Shown here: positions 37,259 through 47,121 of the stretch, one piece after another
Layout of the letters: each line of letters begins with the position of its first letter
Numbering within the stretch: the first letter of the stretch is position 1
Origin: Anaerobranca californiensis DSM 14826
Lineage (GTDB): Bacteria; Bacillota; Proteinivoracia; Proteinivoracales; Proteinivoracaceae
Reading direction: 5' to 3'
Length of the DNA: 64,000 nt
NCBI RefSeq assembly: GCF_900142275.1
Contig: NZ_FRAI01000005.1
Span: forward strand, 434,001-498,000
Notes under the pieces: generated by a model
What the model was told of the DNA's origin: nothing
Seen by the model: the letters and a program-made list of their open reading frames with translations, nothing else
The model's database searches: none
Translations under genes and position numbers: made by a program

Positions 37259-38209
37259 CTACTCCACTAAATGACAGGCAACAAAATGTCCATTACCTAC
37301 ATCCCTTAAAACAGGATTTTCTTTAAAACACCTTTCAGTGGCATAGTTACATCTTTTTGCAAATCTACAGCCTGGTTCAGGGTTAATAGGTGATGTAATT
37401 TCACCTTTTAGAATAATTCTCTCCCGCTTACGGTTTAAGCTAGGAACAGGAATAGCTGAAAGAAGTGCTTGGGTATAAGGATGTAGTGGGTTTTTAAATA
37501 ACTCTTTTGAAGACGTTAATTCCACTACTTGTCCTAAATACATTACCATAATATTATCTGAAATATGCTTAACAACTGACAAGTCGTGGGTAATGAACAT
37601 ATAGGTTAAGCCAAATTCTTCTTGTAAATCTTGCATTAGATTTAATATTTGGGCCTGGATAGATACATCAAGGGCTGATACCGGTTCATCACAGACAATG
37701 AATTTAGGGTTAACTGCTAAAGCCCTGGCAATACCTATCCTTTGCCTTCTACCACCATCTAACTCATGGGGATAAGAATTGTATAGCCTTTCAGCAAGAC
37801 CTACAGTTTCCATTAATTCTGATACCCTTTGATCTAGTTCTTGTTTATTTTTTACTAATTTGTGGATTTTTAACGGCTCAGCAATAATTTCACTGACAGT
37901 CATTCTAGGATTTAATGAAGCAAAGGGGTCCTGGAATATTATCTGCATTTCTTTTCGCAAATTTCTTAATTGACCTCTATTAAATTTTCTAATGTTTTTT
38001 CCTTCAAACAGAATTTCTCCATCGGTAGCTTCAAGTAATCTTAATACTACCCTACCTGTAGTAGATTTACCACAGCCTGACTCACCGACAACCCCTAAAG
38101 TCTCCCCTTTATTGATAAAAAAGTTAACATCATCCACTGCATGGAGCAATCCATTTTTTACTTTAAAGTACTTTTTCAAATTTTTTACTTCTAGTAACTT
38201 TTCAGCCAT
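37259..38209 (-). CDS. Peptide ABC transporter ATP-binding protein (OppF/DppF type)
   Basis: Second ATPase of the peptide importer. The 316-residue protein has Walker A GESGCGKSTTGR, Q-loop IFQDPFASLNPRMTV, Walker B FIVCDEPVSALD and the switch ITHDLSVV. The usual signature LSGGQ is written LDGGRRQR, a conservative but notable change. A C-terminal cysteine-containing tail (GCRFAKRC...CFKENP...ACH) marks the Opp/Dpp F-type with its possible cluster. ATG at 38209 with GGAGGTGGG upstream is preferred to the longer in-frame start. Confidence 0.93.
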   Translation of the reverse strand: MAEKLLEVKNLKKYFKVKNGLLHAVDDVNFFINKGETLGVVGESGCGKSTTGRVVLRLLEATDGEILFEGKNIRKFNRGQLRNLRKEMQIIFQDPFASLNPRMTVSEIIAEPLKIHKLVKNKQELDQRVSELMETVGLAERLYNSYPHELDGGRRQRIGIARALAVNPKFIVCDEPVSALDVSIQAQILNLMQDLQEEFGLTYMFITHDLSVVKHISDNIMVMYLGQVVELTSSKELFKNPLHPYTQALLSAIPVPSLNRKRERIILKGEITSPINPEPGCRFAKRCNYATERCFKENPVLRDVGNGHFVACHLVE

Positions 38210-38220
38210 TTTCCCACCTC

Positions 38221-39198
38221 CTATGCTTCTACAAGGCCTTGATAGATCAGACATCTTACCTTATGACCATTACCTAAATCTGTAGTAGCAGGCACTTGCT
38301 CTTTACAAATATCTTTAGCCTTTGGACATCTCGGATGGAATGGACATCCAGATGGTAAGTTTGTTGGATCTGGCATCAATCCTTTAATAGGATTTAAACG
38401 CTTAACATCTTCTTCAATATTGGGAATTGAACCAAATAATCCTACTGTATAAGGATGTTTAGGATTGGTATATAAGTCTTCAATTGAAGCAGACTCAATA
38501 ATTTCACCGGCATACATAATGGCAACTTTATCACATACTTCTGCAACAACACCTAAGTCGTGGGTTATCAAAATCATTGAAGTATTAAATTCTTCTTTAA
38601 GTTTTTTCATCATTTCTAAAACTTGAGCTTGAATAGTTACATCTAAAGCAGTAGTTGGTTCATCGGCAATAAGGAGTTGAGGATTACATGCTAGGGCAAT
38701 GGCTATTACTACCCTTTGTTTCATACCACCGGAAAACTCGTGGGGATAGTTGGAATGTCTTACTCCAGGTATACCAACAAGTTCCAACATCTCCTTAGCT
38801 TTTTCTAAAGCTTCTTTGTCATTTAATTTTTGGTGAATTTGAATTACCTCTGCAATCTGCTCCCCTACTGTCATAACTGGGTTTAAAGAAGTCATAGGGT
38901 CTTGGAAAATCATTGAAATTTTGTTACCCCTGATTTTCCTCATTTCTTCTTCAGAAAGCTCTAATAAGTCCTTGCCTTCAAAAATTATCCTTCCCCCCAA
39001 TATTTTCCCTGGAGGATTGGGTACCAATCGCATTATACCTAAAGCGGTGGTTGTTTTACCAGCTCCTGTTTCACCAACTAAACCCAATGTTTCTCCACTG
39101 TTTAGTTGAATATCTATACCATTAACAGCTTTAACCGTTCCATCTTCGGTAATATAGTGGATTGTTAAATTTTTAATATCCAACAGTCTTTCCTTCAT
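38221..39198 (-). CDS. Peptide ABC transporter ATP-binding protein (OppD/DppD type)
   Basis: First ATPase of the importer. The 325-residue protein has Walker [28 protein letters not shown], the signature FSGGMKQRV, Walker [13 protein letters not shown] and [11 protein letters not shown]. The C-terminal [16 protein letters not shown] cysteines are the OppD-type tail. ATG at 39198, after AAGGGAG, is used rather than the in-frame 39222 start. Eleven bases separate it from the F-type gene. Confidence 0.94.
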   Translation of the reverse strand: MKERLLDIKNLTIHYITEDGTVKAVNGIDIQLNSGETLGLVGETGAGKTTTALGIMRLVPNPPGKILGGRIIFEGKDLLELSEEEMRKIRGNKISMIFQDPMTSLNPVMTVGEQIAEVIQIHQKLNDKEALEKAKEMLELVGIPGVRHSNYPHEFSGGMKQRVVIAIALACNPQLLIADEPTTALDVTIQAQVLEMMKKLKEEFNTSMILITHDLGVVAEVCDKVAIMYAGEIIESASIEDLYTNPKHPYTVGLFGSIPNIEEDVKRLNPIKGLMPDPTNLPSGCPFHPRCPKAKDICKEQVPATTDLGNGHKVRCLIYQGLVEA

Positions 39199-39225
39199 TT
39201 TTTCCACTCCCTTCTTCCACAATTT

Positions 39226-40137
39226 CTACTGCTTTAACTTAGGATCTAAGGCATCCCTTAAACCATCACCTAATAGGTTTAAAGCTAAAATTGTTATCAT
39301 AATAGTTAATCCTGGGAAGGTAGTTACATGCCATGCATCCCTTAGATATGCTCTACCCCCTGCCAGCATAGCACCCCATTCTGGGGCTGGTTCTTGAATA
39401 CCTAAACCGATAAAACTCAAACCTGCAGTAGATAATATAGCACCGGCAACTCCTAAAGTACCTTGTACAATAACTGGAGCTAAAGCATTTGGTATAATAT
39501 GCTTTGAAATAATTTTAAAGTCATTGGCACCAATAGCTTTGGCAGCTTCTACAAATTCTTGTTCCCTTATCGATAATACCGAAGCCCTTACAATCCTGGC
39601 ATAAGAAGGAACTGAAGAAATACCTATGGCCAACATCAAGTTAAAAAGACTAGAACCTAAAGCTGAAACAATGGCAATAGCCAATAATATGCTGGGAATG
39701 GCCAGGAAAATATCCATAGCCCTCATTATGAAGTTATCAATCCTTCCACCGTAATAACCGGCAATAGCACCTAAAGAACCTCCGATAAAAATAGCAATAC
39801 CTACTGCTACAATCCCTACTTGTAGTGACACTCTAGCACCATGGATAAGTCTAGCAAAAATATCCCTTCCAAACTCATCGGTTCCAAGCCAATTCCCTCT
39901 ACTAGGACCTTGTAACCTATTACTAAGATTTTGCTTTATCGCCACTTCTTCATAAGGTGCGATAACTTCTGCAAAAATAGCCAATAAAATTATTGTTAAT
40001 AATATAGCAAGACCTAACATAGCCATTTTATTTTTAGCCATTCTTCTAACAACTTCTGCCCAAAGGCTTCTTTTTTTAGTTTTTTTGCCATTACCATTGA
40101 GGGTGCCAACTATTACATTATCCTTCAAATCCTTCAT
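39226..40137 (-). CDS. Peptide ABC transporter permease (OppC/DppC type)
   Basis: A 303-residue inner-membrane permease with about six membrane segments; the first lies near residues 36-55. The EAA motif reads EFVEAAKAIGANDFKIISKHIIPNA, and LGTDEFGRDIFARLIHGAR is the usual DppC opening after the first helix. An AGGAGG site precedes ATG at 40137. It pairs with the upstream B-type permease. Confidence 0.94.
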   Translation of the reverse strand: MKDLKDNVIVGTLNGNGKKTKKRSLWAEVVRRMAKNKMAMLGLAILLTIILLAIFAEVIAPYEEVAIKQNLSNRLQGPSRGNWLGTDEFGRDIFARLIHGARVSLQVGIVAVGIAIFIGGSLGAIAGYYGGRIDNFIMRAMDIFLAIPSILLAIAIVSALGSSLFNLMLAIGISSVPSYARIVRASVLSIREQEFVEAAKAIGANDFKIISKHIIPNALAPVIVQGTLGVAGAILSTAGLSFIGLGIQEPAPEWGAMLAGGRAYLRDAWHVTTFPGLTIMITILALNLLGDGLRDALDPKLKQ

Positions 40138-40166
40138 CCTTCAAACCTCCTTCTTCATCAAGTTAA

Positions 40167-41093
40167 CTACTTATACTGAGACTTAATTCTCGGGTCTACA
40201 AAGGCATAAAGGATATCAACTGCTAAGTTGACGATACTAAAGGTTACAGCAATAAAAACAACACAGGCTTGTACCATTGGGGTATCCTTTTGCCTAATAG
40301 CTTCTACTAACAATCTACCGATACCTGGCCACGAAAATACCGTTTCTGTTAAAACCGCTCCACCTAATAAATAACCAAATTGTAAGCCTACTACTGTAAT
40401 TATAGGAATAAGGGCATTTTTAAGGGCATGTTTTAAAATGACTTTATTTTCAGCAACCCCTTTAGCCCTAGCGGTTCTGATATAATCTTGGCGTATAACT
40501 TCTAACATTGAAGAACGGGTCATCCTAGTAATAATAGCTGCAGCACTGGTCCCTAAAGTAAGGGCTGGTAAAATAATGTGCTGAAAACTTCCATAACCAC
40601 TTGATGGCAACCATCTTAAACTAACTGCAAAAATTAGTATTAACATAAGTCCTTGCCAGAAATTAGGCATAGAAACACCTAATAGAGCAAAAAACATACT
40701 TACACTATCAAAAATGGAATATTGTCTTGTTGCAGAAATTATACCTACAGGGATACCGATGATAACAGCGATTAATACACCAAAAGTAGCTAATTGTAAT
40801 GTTGCAGGAAATCTATTAATTATTTCTATTGATACTTCCCTTTTAGAAATATATGATCTACCAAAATTTCCCCTTGCAGCATTACCGACAAACCTAAAAT
40901 ACTGTACTAAAAAAGGGTCATTTAATCCCATTTCTTCCCTTAAAGCTTCTACAGCCGCCTCAGGAGCTTTCTCTCCTAACATCATTTGGGCTGGGTCCCC
41001 TGGTGTCATATACATAATTGTAAATACAATAAATGTTACACCAAGGATTACTGGTATCAACATCAACAGCCTCTTCAATATATACTTAACCAT
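40167..41093 (-). CDS. Peptide ABC transporter permease (OppB/DppB type)
   Basis: A 308-residue permease with about six segments. It begins MVKYILKRLLMLIPVILGVTF, has MTPGDPA after the first helix, and an EAA motif DYIRTARAKGVAENKVILKHALKNA. ATG at 41093, preceded by GGAGGAG, replaces an in-frame start 18 codons earlier that has no ribosome site. First gene after the intergenic hairpin. Confidence 0.94.
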   Translation of the reverse strand: MVKYILKRLLMLIPVILGVTFIVFTIMYMTPGDPAQMMLGEKAPEAAVEALREEMGLNDPFLVQYFRFVGNAARGNFGRSYISKREVSIEIINRFPATLQLATFGVLIAVIIGIPVGIISATRQYSIFDSVSMFFALLGVSMPNFWQGLMLILIFAVSLRWLPSSGYGSFQHIILPALTLGTSAAAIITRMTRSSMLEVIRQDYIRTARAKGVAENKVILKHALKNALIPIITVVGLQFGYLLGGAVLTETVFSWPGIGRLLVEAIRQKDTPMVQACVVFIAVTFSIVNLAVDILYAFVDPRIKSQYK

Positions 41094-41180
41094 GTTACTC
41101 CTCCTTCCAGTGATTGCTTTTTCCCCTTTAAAATGGTAAATACCCAATTATAAATTTTCTCAAATTTCACCTAAAACACT

Positions 41181-41213
41181 ACTAGAGTGAGACCTAAAAG
41201 GTCTCACTCTAGT
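41181..41213 (-). terminator. Hairpin between the binding-protein and permease genes
   Basis: A perfect 15-bp stem (41181-41195 and 41199-41213) with a three-base loop. The sequence after it on the minus strand is not a strong T run, so it may be a partial terminator or a stabilising 3' end that lets the binding protein be made in excess. Confidence 0.7.
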
Positions 41214-41231
41214 GTTTAAATTTTTTAAATA

Positions 41232-42740
41232 CTACTTACTTACACCGAATAAGCTATGGTGACCTGCTGGATGCAGTTTGAAACCTTGAACCTTTTTATT
41301 CAAACCAACATTTTGAGTTGAATAATAAAGTAAGGCAACTGGGGCTTCTTCAACGATGATTTCTTGGGCTTCATGATACAGCCTTTCCCTTTCCTCAAAG
41401 TCAATAGATACCCTAGCCTGTTCAAGTAGCTCGTCTACCCTTGGATTTTCAAAGAAAGTTCTGTTACCAGCTCCACCCTTTTGAGTGCTGTGGTATAAGG
41501 CATATAATCCATAGTCAGCATCTCCTGTAACAGTTACCCAACCTAGAATGAACATATCATGTTCCCCTCTAGCTGTTCTGTCTAGGTATGCACCCCATTC
41601 TAAAGTCTCGATTGTAACATCTATACCTATTTCTTTTAATTGAGCTTGAACTATAGTAGCAATTTGTCTCCTTATTGGATTATCATTGGTCCAAATAGTT
41701 GTTTTGAAACCATTTTCAAATCCCGCTTGTTTTAAAAGTTCTTTAGCTTTTTCTACATTATATTCATATTCTTTAACATTTGGGTTAGCTCCAAACACTT
41801 GTGGAGGAATAGGCGAATTAGCAATTTTGCCTGCACCAAATAGTACAGTATCTACGATATCTTGTCTATTGATTGCATAGTTAATAGCCTGTCTTACTTC
41901 TTTAATGTTGAAAGGCTCTTTGTTCATATTGAAACCAATATAAGCAATTGCTAAAGATGGTTCTTCAATTAAATCTAAATCAGGGTGATTTATTACTTTA
42001 CTCTTATCAATTGGCTCAATATCATAAGCAATATCTACTTCACCGGTTTCTAGGGCTATAGTTCTATTTGTTCCTTCAGTGATATTTCTAAATACAACGG
42101 TCTTAATTTTCGGTGCACCAGCAAAGTGTTCTTCAAAGGCTTCTAAAGTAATACTATCACCTGATTGCCATGATACAAATTTGAATGGTCCAGTACCTAC
42201 TGGATTAGTACCATAATCATCTCCTGCTTCAGTAACAGCCTTTTCATTTAAAATTGAAGCTGCTGTGTGGGCAAGATGAGCTAAAATTGGAGCAAATGGC
42301 TCTTTTAATCTAATAACAACTTTATAATCTTCTGGAGCTTCTACTGATTCGATAAAAGATACGATGTGAGCTACTTGTCCAGAACCAACCATTCTGTCTA
42401 AAGTAAACTTAACGTCACTTGCCTTTAATTCTTCTCCGTTGTGGAATTTAACACCTTGTCTTAAAGTAAATTCCCAAGTAAGTTCATCAACTTGTTCCCA
42501 CTTAGTAGCTAAAACAGGTACGATGTTCATGTTTTCGTCCATTGCTACCAATGTGTTGTAAATTTGTTTCATCACCCTTGCAGAAGGTTGATCATTAGTA
42601 GCATGGGGATCTAATGTCTTAGCATCTGCACCTTGAGCTACAATTATTGTGTCTGGTTCTCCTGCCTCTTGTTTGCCACATCCAGTTAATGCTACTGCAA
42701 ATAGCATAACCACTACTAAAAGAGATATAATTTTTTTCAT
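41232..42740 (-). CDS. Peptide ABC transporter substrate-binding lipoprotein
   Basis: Captures peptides (or a related ligand) outside the cell and delivers them to the permease. The 502-residue SBP_bac_5 protein has a lipoprotein signal, MKKIISLLVVVMLFAVALTGC, with Cys21 as the lipid anchor. ADAKTLDPHATNDQPS, GTGPFKF and the C-terminal region VEEAPVALLYY are family stretches. Start at ATG 42740, nine bases after GGGAGGG. The ligand is not predictable; nickel and dipeptide proteins share this fold. Confidence 0.94.
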   Translation of the reverse strand: MKKIISLLVVVMLFAVALTGCGKQEAGEPDTIIVAQGADAKTLDPHATNDQPSARVMKQIYNTLVAMDENMNIVPVLATKWEQVDELTWEFTLRQGVKFHNGEELKASDVKFTLDRMVGSGQVAHIVSFIESVEAPEDYKVVIRLKEPFAPILAHLAHTAASILNEKAVTEAGDDYGTNPVGTGPFKFVSWQSGDSITLEAFEEHFAGAPKIKTVVFRNITEGTNRTIALETGEVDIAYDIEPIDKSKVINHPDLDLIEEPSLAIAYIGFNMNKEPFNIKEVRQAINYAINRQDIVDTVLFGAGKIANSPIPPQVFGANPNVKEYEYNVEKAKELLKQAGFENGFKTTIWTNDNPIRRQIATIVQAQLKEIGIDVTIETLEWGAYLDRTARGEHDMFILGWVTVTGDADYGLYALYHSTQKGGAGNRTFFENPRVDELLEQARVSIDFEERERLYHEAQEIIVEEAPVALLYYSTQNVGLNKKVQGFKLHPAGHHSLFGVSK

Positions 42741-42776
42741 TTGCAACAATCCCTCCCATAATTTTTATATAACCAT

Positions 42777-42806
42777 AAGTTATTAACCAAATTGAGTTAA
42801 TAACTT
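42777..42806 (-). promoter_or_regulatory. Inverted repeat in the binding-protein leader
   Basis: A perfect 11-bp inverted repeat, AAGTTATTAAC/GTTAATAACTT, separated by eight bases. It lies about 40 bases before the start codon, downstream of the promoter. It could be an RNA hairpin or a repressor site. Confidence 0.6.
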
Positions 42807-42894
42807 AAAAATAATCAAAATTTGTTCTTGTGTTAATATTTTAAAATTCATATTATATTTTTTTATTTTGTAAATATATTTTTTCTTATTTCAT

Positions 42895-42923
42895 ATGATA
42901 ATATACATCTTTCACATTGTCAA
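42895..42923 (-). promoter_or_regulatory. Promoter of the peptide transporter operon
   Basis: Minus strand TTGACA (42923-42918), 17-base spacer, TATCAT (42900-42895). This predicts a leader of about 150 bases, with the inverted repeat in its 3' part. Confidence 0.7.
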
Positions 42924-42951
42924 TAAAAAATATTTCAAAAAATTACCCCCC

Positions 42952-44181
42952 CTAATGGGGGTTGCTAGCTCCTGCTAAATATCCTGTTGAAAAAGCTATT
43001 TGCAAATTAAAACCACCGGTATAAGCATCGACATCTAAGACTTCTCCGGCAAAGTATAAACCTTTTACTAATTTAGATTCCATTGTGGAAGGATTGACTT
43101 CCTTTACATCTATTCCTCCAGCAGTAACCATTGCTTCAGAAAATCCCCGCAAGTTTACTGGTGTTAAAGTCAAACTTTGCAAAAATTTAACTAAGTTATT
43201 TCTCTCTTCTCTAGAAATTTGATTTACCCCTTTATCCCCTGGAATTTTACTCCCTTTAACTACAATTTCAGCCATCCTTTTAGGAAGTAAGGCTTCTAAA
43301 GAGTTGATAAATATTTTCCTAGAATTTAGGGTGAAAAGTTCCTGTAATTTTACATCTAGCTCCTTTTCAGATAAATGGGGAAATAAATTTAGAACTATTT
43401 GGTAATTCCCAACTTTAAGATCTTTAATATGTCCACTTATTGACAATACTAAAGGTCCAGATATTCCGTAATGGGTAAATAACATATCCCCTGTTTCACT
43501 AAATACTTGTCTTTTATTTTCCCATAAAGTTAATTCTACCCCTTTTAAAGCTAAACCCTGTAATTCCTTTACCCAAGGCTCTTTTATTACCAATGGTGTT
43601 AATGCCGGTTTAGGTTCAATTATTTTATGACCTAATTCTTCAGCTATTTTATACCCATCTCCAGTGGATCCTGTTTTTGGATATGATTTACCTCCAGTGG
43701 CAATGATAACTTTATCACATAAAAGCTCAGCACCATTTTCTAATAATACTCCCTTTACTTTCCCATTTTGAGTAATAACAGAATTTACTGGTGAGGAATA
43801 TTGAATTTCAACTCCATTATCTTCTGCGTATTTTTTTAAGGCTTTCACCACATCAATGGCTTTATCGGTAAGGGGGAATACCCTTCCACCTTTTTCTTCC
43901 TTCGTTTTAACCCCTAATTTATGGAGTAAATTTATTAAATCATTATTGGTAAAGGTATAAAATGCACTATAAAGGAATTCTTTGTTATGCACTACATTGG
44001 CAATATGTTCTTCCATATCACAGGTATTAGTAACATTACACCGACCATTTCCCGTTAAAAGGAGTTTTTTCCCTACTTCTTTGTTTTTTTCTAAAAGGGT
44101 AACATTTCCTTTAAAACTGGCAGCGGTGGCAGCCGCTAAAAGTCCTGCTGGTCCTCCTCCTACTACTATTACTTTATCCAT
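42952..44181 (-). CDS. BaiN/HI0933 family FAD-dependent oxidoreductase
   Basis: A 409-residue flavoprotein with an N-terminal dinucleotide fold VIVVGGGPAGLLAAATAA, LLTGNGRCNVTN, ATGGKSYPKTGSTGDGY and a C-terminal FAGEVLDVDAYTGGFNLQIAFSTG. These are the marks of the HI0933/YhiN group, of mostly unknown reaction; BaiN of gut clostridia reduces bile-acid intermediates, but that is not implied here. It overlaps the recD2 stop by 8 bases. Confidence 0.9.
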   Translation of the reverse strand: MDKVIVVGGGPAGLLAAATAASFKGNVTLLEKNKEVGKKLLLTGNGRCNVTNTCDMEEHIANVVHNKEFLYSAFYTFTNNDLINLLHKLGVKTKEEKGGRVFPLTDKAIDVVKALKKYAEDNGVEIQYSSPVNSVITQNGKVKGVLLENGAELLCDKVIIATGGKSYPKTGSTGDGYKIAEELGHKIIEPKPALTPLVIKEPWVKELQGLALKGVELTLWENKRQVFSETGDMLFTHYGISGPLVLSISGHIKDLKVGNYQIVLNLFPHLSEKELDVKLQELFTLNSRKIFINSLEALLPKRMAEIVVKGSKIPGDKGVNQISREERNNLVKFLQSLTLTPVNLRGFSEAMVTAGGIDVKEVNPSTMESKLVKGLYFAGEVLDVDAYTGGFNLQIAFSTGYLAGASNPH

Positions 44182-46312
44182 TTTGAGCCTTTAGCCTCCC
44201 TATAAGTTTTGTATTTCTTTTGATAATCTTATCATTTTTAACGGCCATAGCCACAGCCTTTTTGGTTCCCACAATGACCATTATTTTTTTAGCCCTAGTA
44301 ACTCCGGTATATAACAGATTTCTCTGGAGCATTAAATAATGCTGAGTAGTTAAAGGCATTACTACAATTTTATATTCACTACCTTGACTTTTGTGGACAG
44401 TAGTGGCATAGGCTAAAACTACTTGGTCTAATTCTGTTACATCATAACTCACTTGATTATCGTCAAAGGTAATTATTAAAGTTCTATCTTCACTATTTAT
44501 AGCAGTGATTTTACCGATATCACCATTGAAAACATTTTTATCATAATTATTTTTGATCTGCATTACCTTATCCCCTAATTTATATGTGGTACCACCATAT
44601 TTGATGAAAATAGAGGATTTATTTAATACATCTTGTAATACGATATTTAAATTTGCTGTCCCCGTTTCTCCCCGCTGCATTGGACAAAGGACTTGTATAT
44701 CATCTATAGGATTTACCTTGTAATATTTAGGTAAACGGATGGAGCATAGGTTTTTTATTTGTTCTACCACTTTTGAGGGTTCATCCTCTTCTATAAAGAA
44801 AAAGTCACTATCTTTACCACTATTTAATTGGGGAAATTGGCCTTTATTGATTTTATGGGCATTGGTAATTATAGCACTTCCTTGGGCTTGACGAAAAATT
44901 TTAGTCAGTTTAACGACATTGACAACTCCCGATTGTATGATATCATTTAAAACATTTCCCGGTCCTACCGATGGGAGCTGGTCAACATCCCCAACTAGAA
45001 TTACCACTGTATCGTCCTTAACACCTTTTAATAAGTTGTACATTAAAACAATGTCTACCATAGAAGTTTCATCGATAATTAACACATCACAGGTTAAGGG
45101 ATTTTCACTATTTTTTGCATATCCCCCCTGGGGCTTATATTCTAAAAGGCGGTGGATTGTTTTACTTTCAAGGCCGGTAGTCTCTGTCATCCTTTTAGCT
45201 GCTCTACCGGTAGGTGCCGCTAACTGGACTTTAGCACCTAAACTTTGGAATCCTTTAATAACTCCTAAAGTAGTGGTAGTTTTTCCCGTTCCCGGTCCCC
45301 CTGTTAGTACCATAAATTTAGATTTAATTGCCATTTTTATTCCTTGCCTTTGTACCTCATCATAGGATATTCTGTGTACCTTTTCTATCCTTTGAATAAT
45401 TGGCTCTACATTTATTTCTCCATATGGACTTTTTTTACTGATAATTTCCTTTATTCTCTTTGCTACACCTAACTCACTATGGTAAAGGGGAGGAAGGTAT
45501 ATGGCTCCTTCATCTAAAATTATTTTATTTTCTTCAACCATTGGCTGTATGTATTTTTCCAATATCCTTTCTTCTACCCCTAATATCTCCTTACCTTTTT
45601 TCAAAAGTTCCTCTAAAGTTGCATAACAATGACCTTCATTGGCCAATTCATTTAATACATATATTAAACCAGAACTACATCTAGGATAGGCGTCTTGTTC
45701 AAACCCCATTTGTCTGGCAATTTTATCTGCCGTTTTAAACCCAATACCCCAAATATCATCGGTTAAGCGGTAAGGGTTTTCTTTCACTATTTCTAAACTT
45801 TCATCTCCATATGTTTTATATATTTTAACTGCATAGGTTGCGGAAATTCCTTGGCTTTGCAAAAACAGCATGACATTTTTTATTTCTTTTTGTTCTTGCC
45901 AGCCTTTTTTGATCATTTCCACCCTTTTTGGGCCTATCCCTTCCACCTCTAACAGTTTTTCTGGGGTTTCTTCAATAATTTTTATAGAATTTTCTTTGAA
46001 TTTTTCCACAATTTTTTTGGCGTAAACAGGTCCTATTCCTTTGATTAAACCACTACCTAAGTATTTTTGAATCCCATAGGTTGTTGCAGGTACCAGCTCT
46101 TGATAATCAACTACTACAAATTGTTTGCCAAATTTAGAATCCACCTTCCAATAACCAGTTAATTTTATAATTGAACCTATATTGACAGATGCTAAATTAC
46201 CTACAACGGTAATTAAGTCAGGGGAATTTTTCACTTTTATCTTTATTACGGAAAATCCATTTTCTTCATTTTGGAAAGTAATTCGCTCTACAACACCAGT
46301 TAAATTTTCCAT
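44174..46312 (-). CDS. RecD2-type ATP-dependent DNA helicase
   Basis: A 5'-3' SF1 helicase for DNA repair. The 712-residue protein has an N-terminal OB-like part (EENGFSVIKIKVKN), helix-hairpin-helix motifs (IKGIGPVYAKKI, VEGIGPKRVEMI), Walker A LTGGPGTGKTTTT (about 337-349), DVLIIDETSMVD, VGDVDQLPSVGPG and a C-terminal ATTVHKSQGSEY plus YTGVTRAKK. It belongs to the RecD2/YrrC group found without RecBC. ATG at 46312 has a close GGTGAG. Confidence 0.93.
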   Translation of the reverse strand: MENLTGVVERITFQNEENGFSVIKIKVKNSPDLITVVGNLASVNIGSIIKLTGYWKVDSKFGKQFVVVDYQELVPATTYGIQKYLGSGLIKGIGPVYAKKIVEKFKENSIKIIEETPEKLLEVEGIGPKRVEMIKKGWQEQKEIKNVMLFLQSQGISATYAVKIYKTYGDESLEIVKENPYRLTDDIWGIGFKTADKIARQMGFEQDAYPRCSSGLIYVLNELANEGHCYATLEELLKKGKEILGVEERILEKYIQPMVEENKIILDEGAIYLPPLYHSELGVAKRIKEIISKKSPYGEINVEPIIQRIEKVHRISYDEVQRQGIKMAIKSKFMVLTGGPGTGKTTTTLGVIKGFQSLGAKVQLAAPTGRAAKRMTETTGLESKTIHRLLEYKPQGGYAKNSENPLTCDVLIIDETSMVDIVLMYNLLKGVKDDTVVILVGDVDQLPSVGPGNVLNDIIQSGVVNVVKLTKIFRQAQGSAIITNAHKINKGQFPQLNSGKDSDFFFIEEDEPSKVVEQIKNLCSIRLPKYYKVNPIDDIQVLCPMQRGETGTANLNIVLQDVLNKSSIFIKYGGTTYKLGDKVMQIKNNYDKNVFNGDIGKITAINSEDRTLIITFDDNQVSYDVTELDQVVLAYATTVHKSQGSEYKIVVMPLTTQHYLMLQRNLLYTGVTRAKKIMVIVGTKKAVAMAVKNDKIIKRNTKLIGRLKAQNG

Positions 46313-46397
46313 CTCACCACATCCATTGCAAAATAATTTATTTTTTAAATTCGTGAAAAATCCCCTTATTCCTCCTTTAGTTAAAAAGTTTTTAAAG

Positions 46398-46886
46398 CTA
46401 TGATAATAGTTTTTTTAATCCTTTTAACCCCCGGCTGTGGTATTTTGCTACCGTTGAATAATGGATCCCTAAATATATTGCTATTTCTGACATAGAAAGG
46501 TTATAAAAGTATTTTAATGTAATAACTTTATGTTGCATTGGGGAAAGTTTTTCAATTGCCATCTTTAACCTTTGATATTCTTCCTCTAGAATAATCTGGT
46601 TTTCTATTACCTTATCGGGAGTATTTTCATCAACTATATAAAAGTCCTCTACTAAAAGGGGCTTTTTATTATTTTTCCTCACCCAATCTTTTACTACTCC
46701 CCGAATCCTTGCCATGAGAAAACACTCTAATTTCCCTTTTTGGGGATCAAATTCTGTTAAAGAAGTCAAAATTTTAACTACACATTGTTGATAAACATCC
46801 TCCCTCTCATCAAAGGGGATTTGGTATTTATTAATAAAATAATAAATCCCTTTTTCCATTGATTTAATAATTTCTTCTTTATTCAT
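46398..46886 (-). CDS. Small sigma-70 family sigma factor
   Basis: A 162-residue RNA polymerase sigma factor with only two main parts: a region 2 helix set (EDVYQQCVVKILTSLTEFDPQKGKLECFLMARIRGVVKDW) and a region 4 HTH (LSPMQHKVITLKYFYNLSMSEIAIYLGIHYSTVAKYHSRG). It resembles ECF or SigO-type factors. ATG at 46886 follows AAGGAG; 26 extra upstream codons are unsupported. No anti-sigma gene is adjacent. The target promoters are unknown. Confidence 0.85.
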   Translation of the reverse strand: MNKEEIIKSMEKGIYYFINKYQIPFDEREDVYQQCVVKILTSLTEFDPQKGKLECFLMARIRGVVKDWVRKNNKKPLLVEDFYIVDENTPDKVIENQIILEEEYQRLKMAIEKLSPMQHKVITLKYFYNLSMSEIAIYLGIHYSTVAKYHSRGLKGLKKLLS

Positions 46887-47079
46887 CTTTTCTCCTTTTT
46901 GTTGACTAGCCAACGGTTTATTCCTAGGTAAGATTATTATTCCATACTTACCATAATCAGACAAACATATGTTCTATAAATAAAAAAAGGAAAAAAGGGA
47001 AAATTAGTTAATTTTCTATATAGTATAAAGGGAAATTCCTGTAATTTTTGCAGTTTTAGCCTTAGATTACAAATGGACA

Positions 47080-47109
47080 ACAAAAAAAGAGTTTCAATGA
47101 GAAACCCTT
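47080..47109 (-). terminator. Terminator of the threonine aldolase-like gene
   Basis: Stem AAGAGTTTC/GAAACCCTT with wobble pairing (47087-47095 and 47101-47109) followed by a minus-strand T run. Confidence 0.75.
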
Positions 47110-47121
47110 TTCTTTTAAACT

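Noticed and set aside
40714-41139. 141-residue plus-strand frame
   Set aside because: Antisense to the oppB-type permease; hydrophobic by reversal of membrane-helix codons.
44919-45365. 148-residue plus-strand frame
   Set aside because: Antisense to the helicase motifs of recD2; composition reflects the complementary strand.
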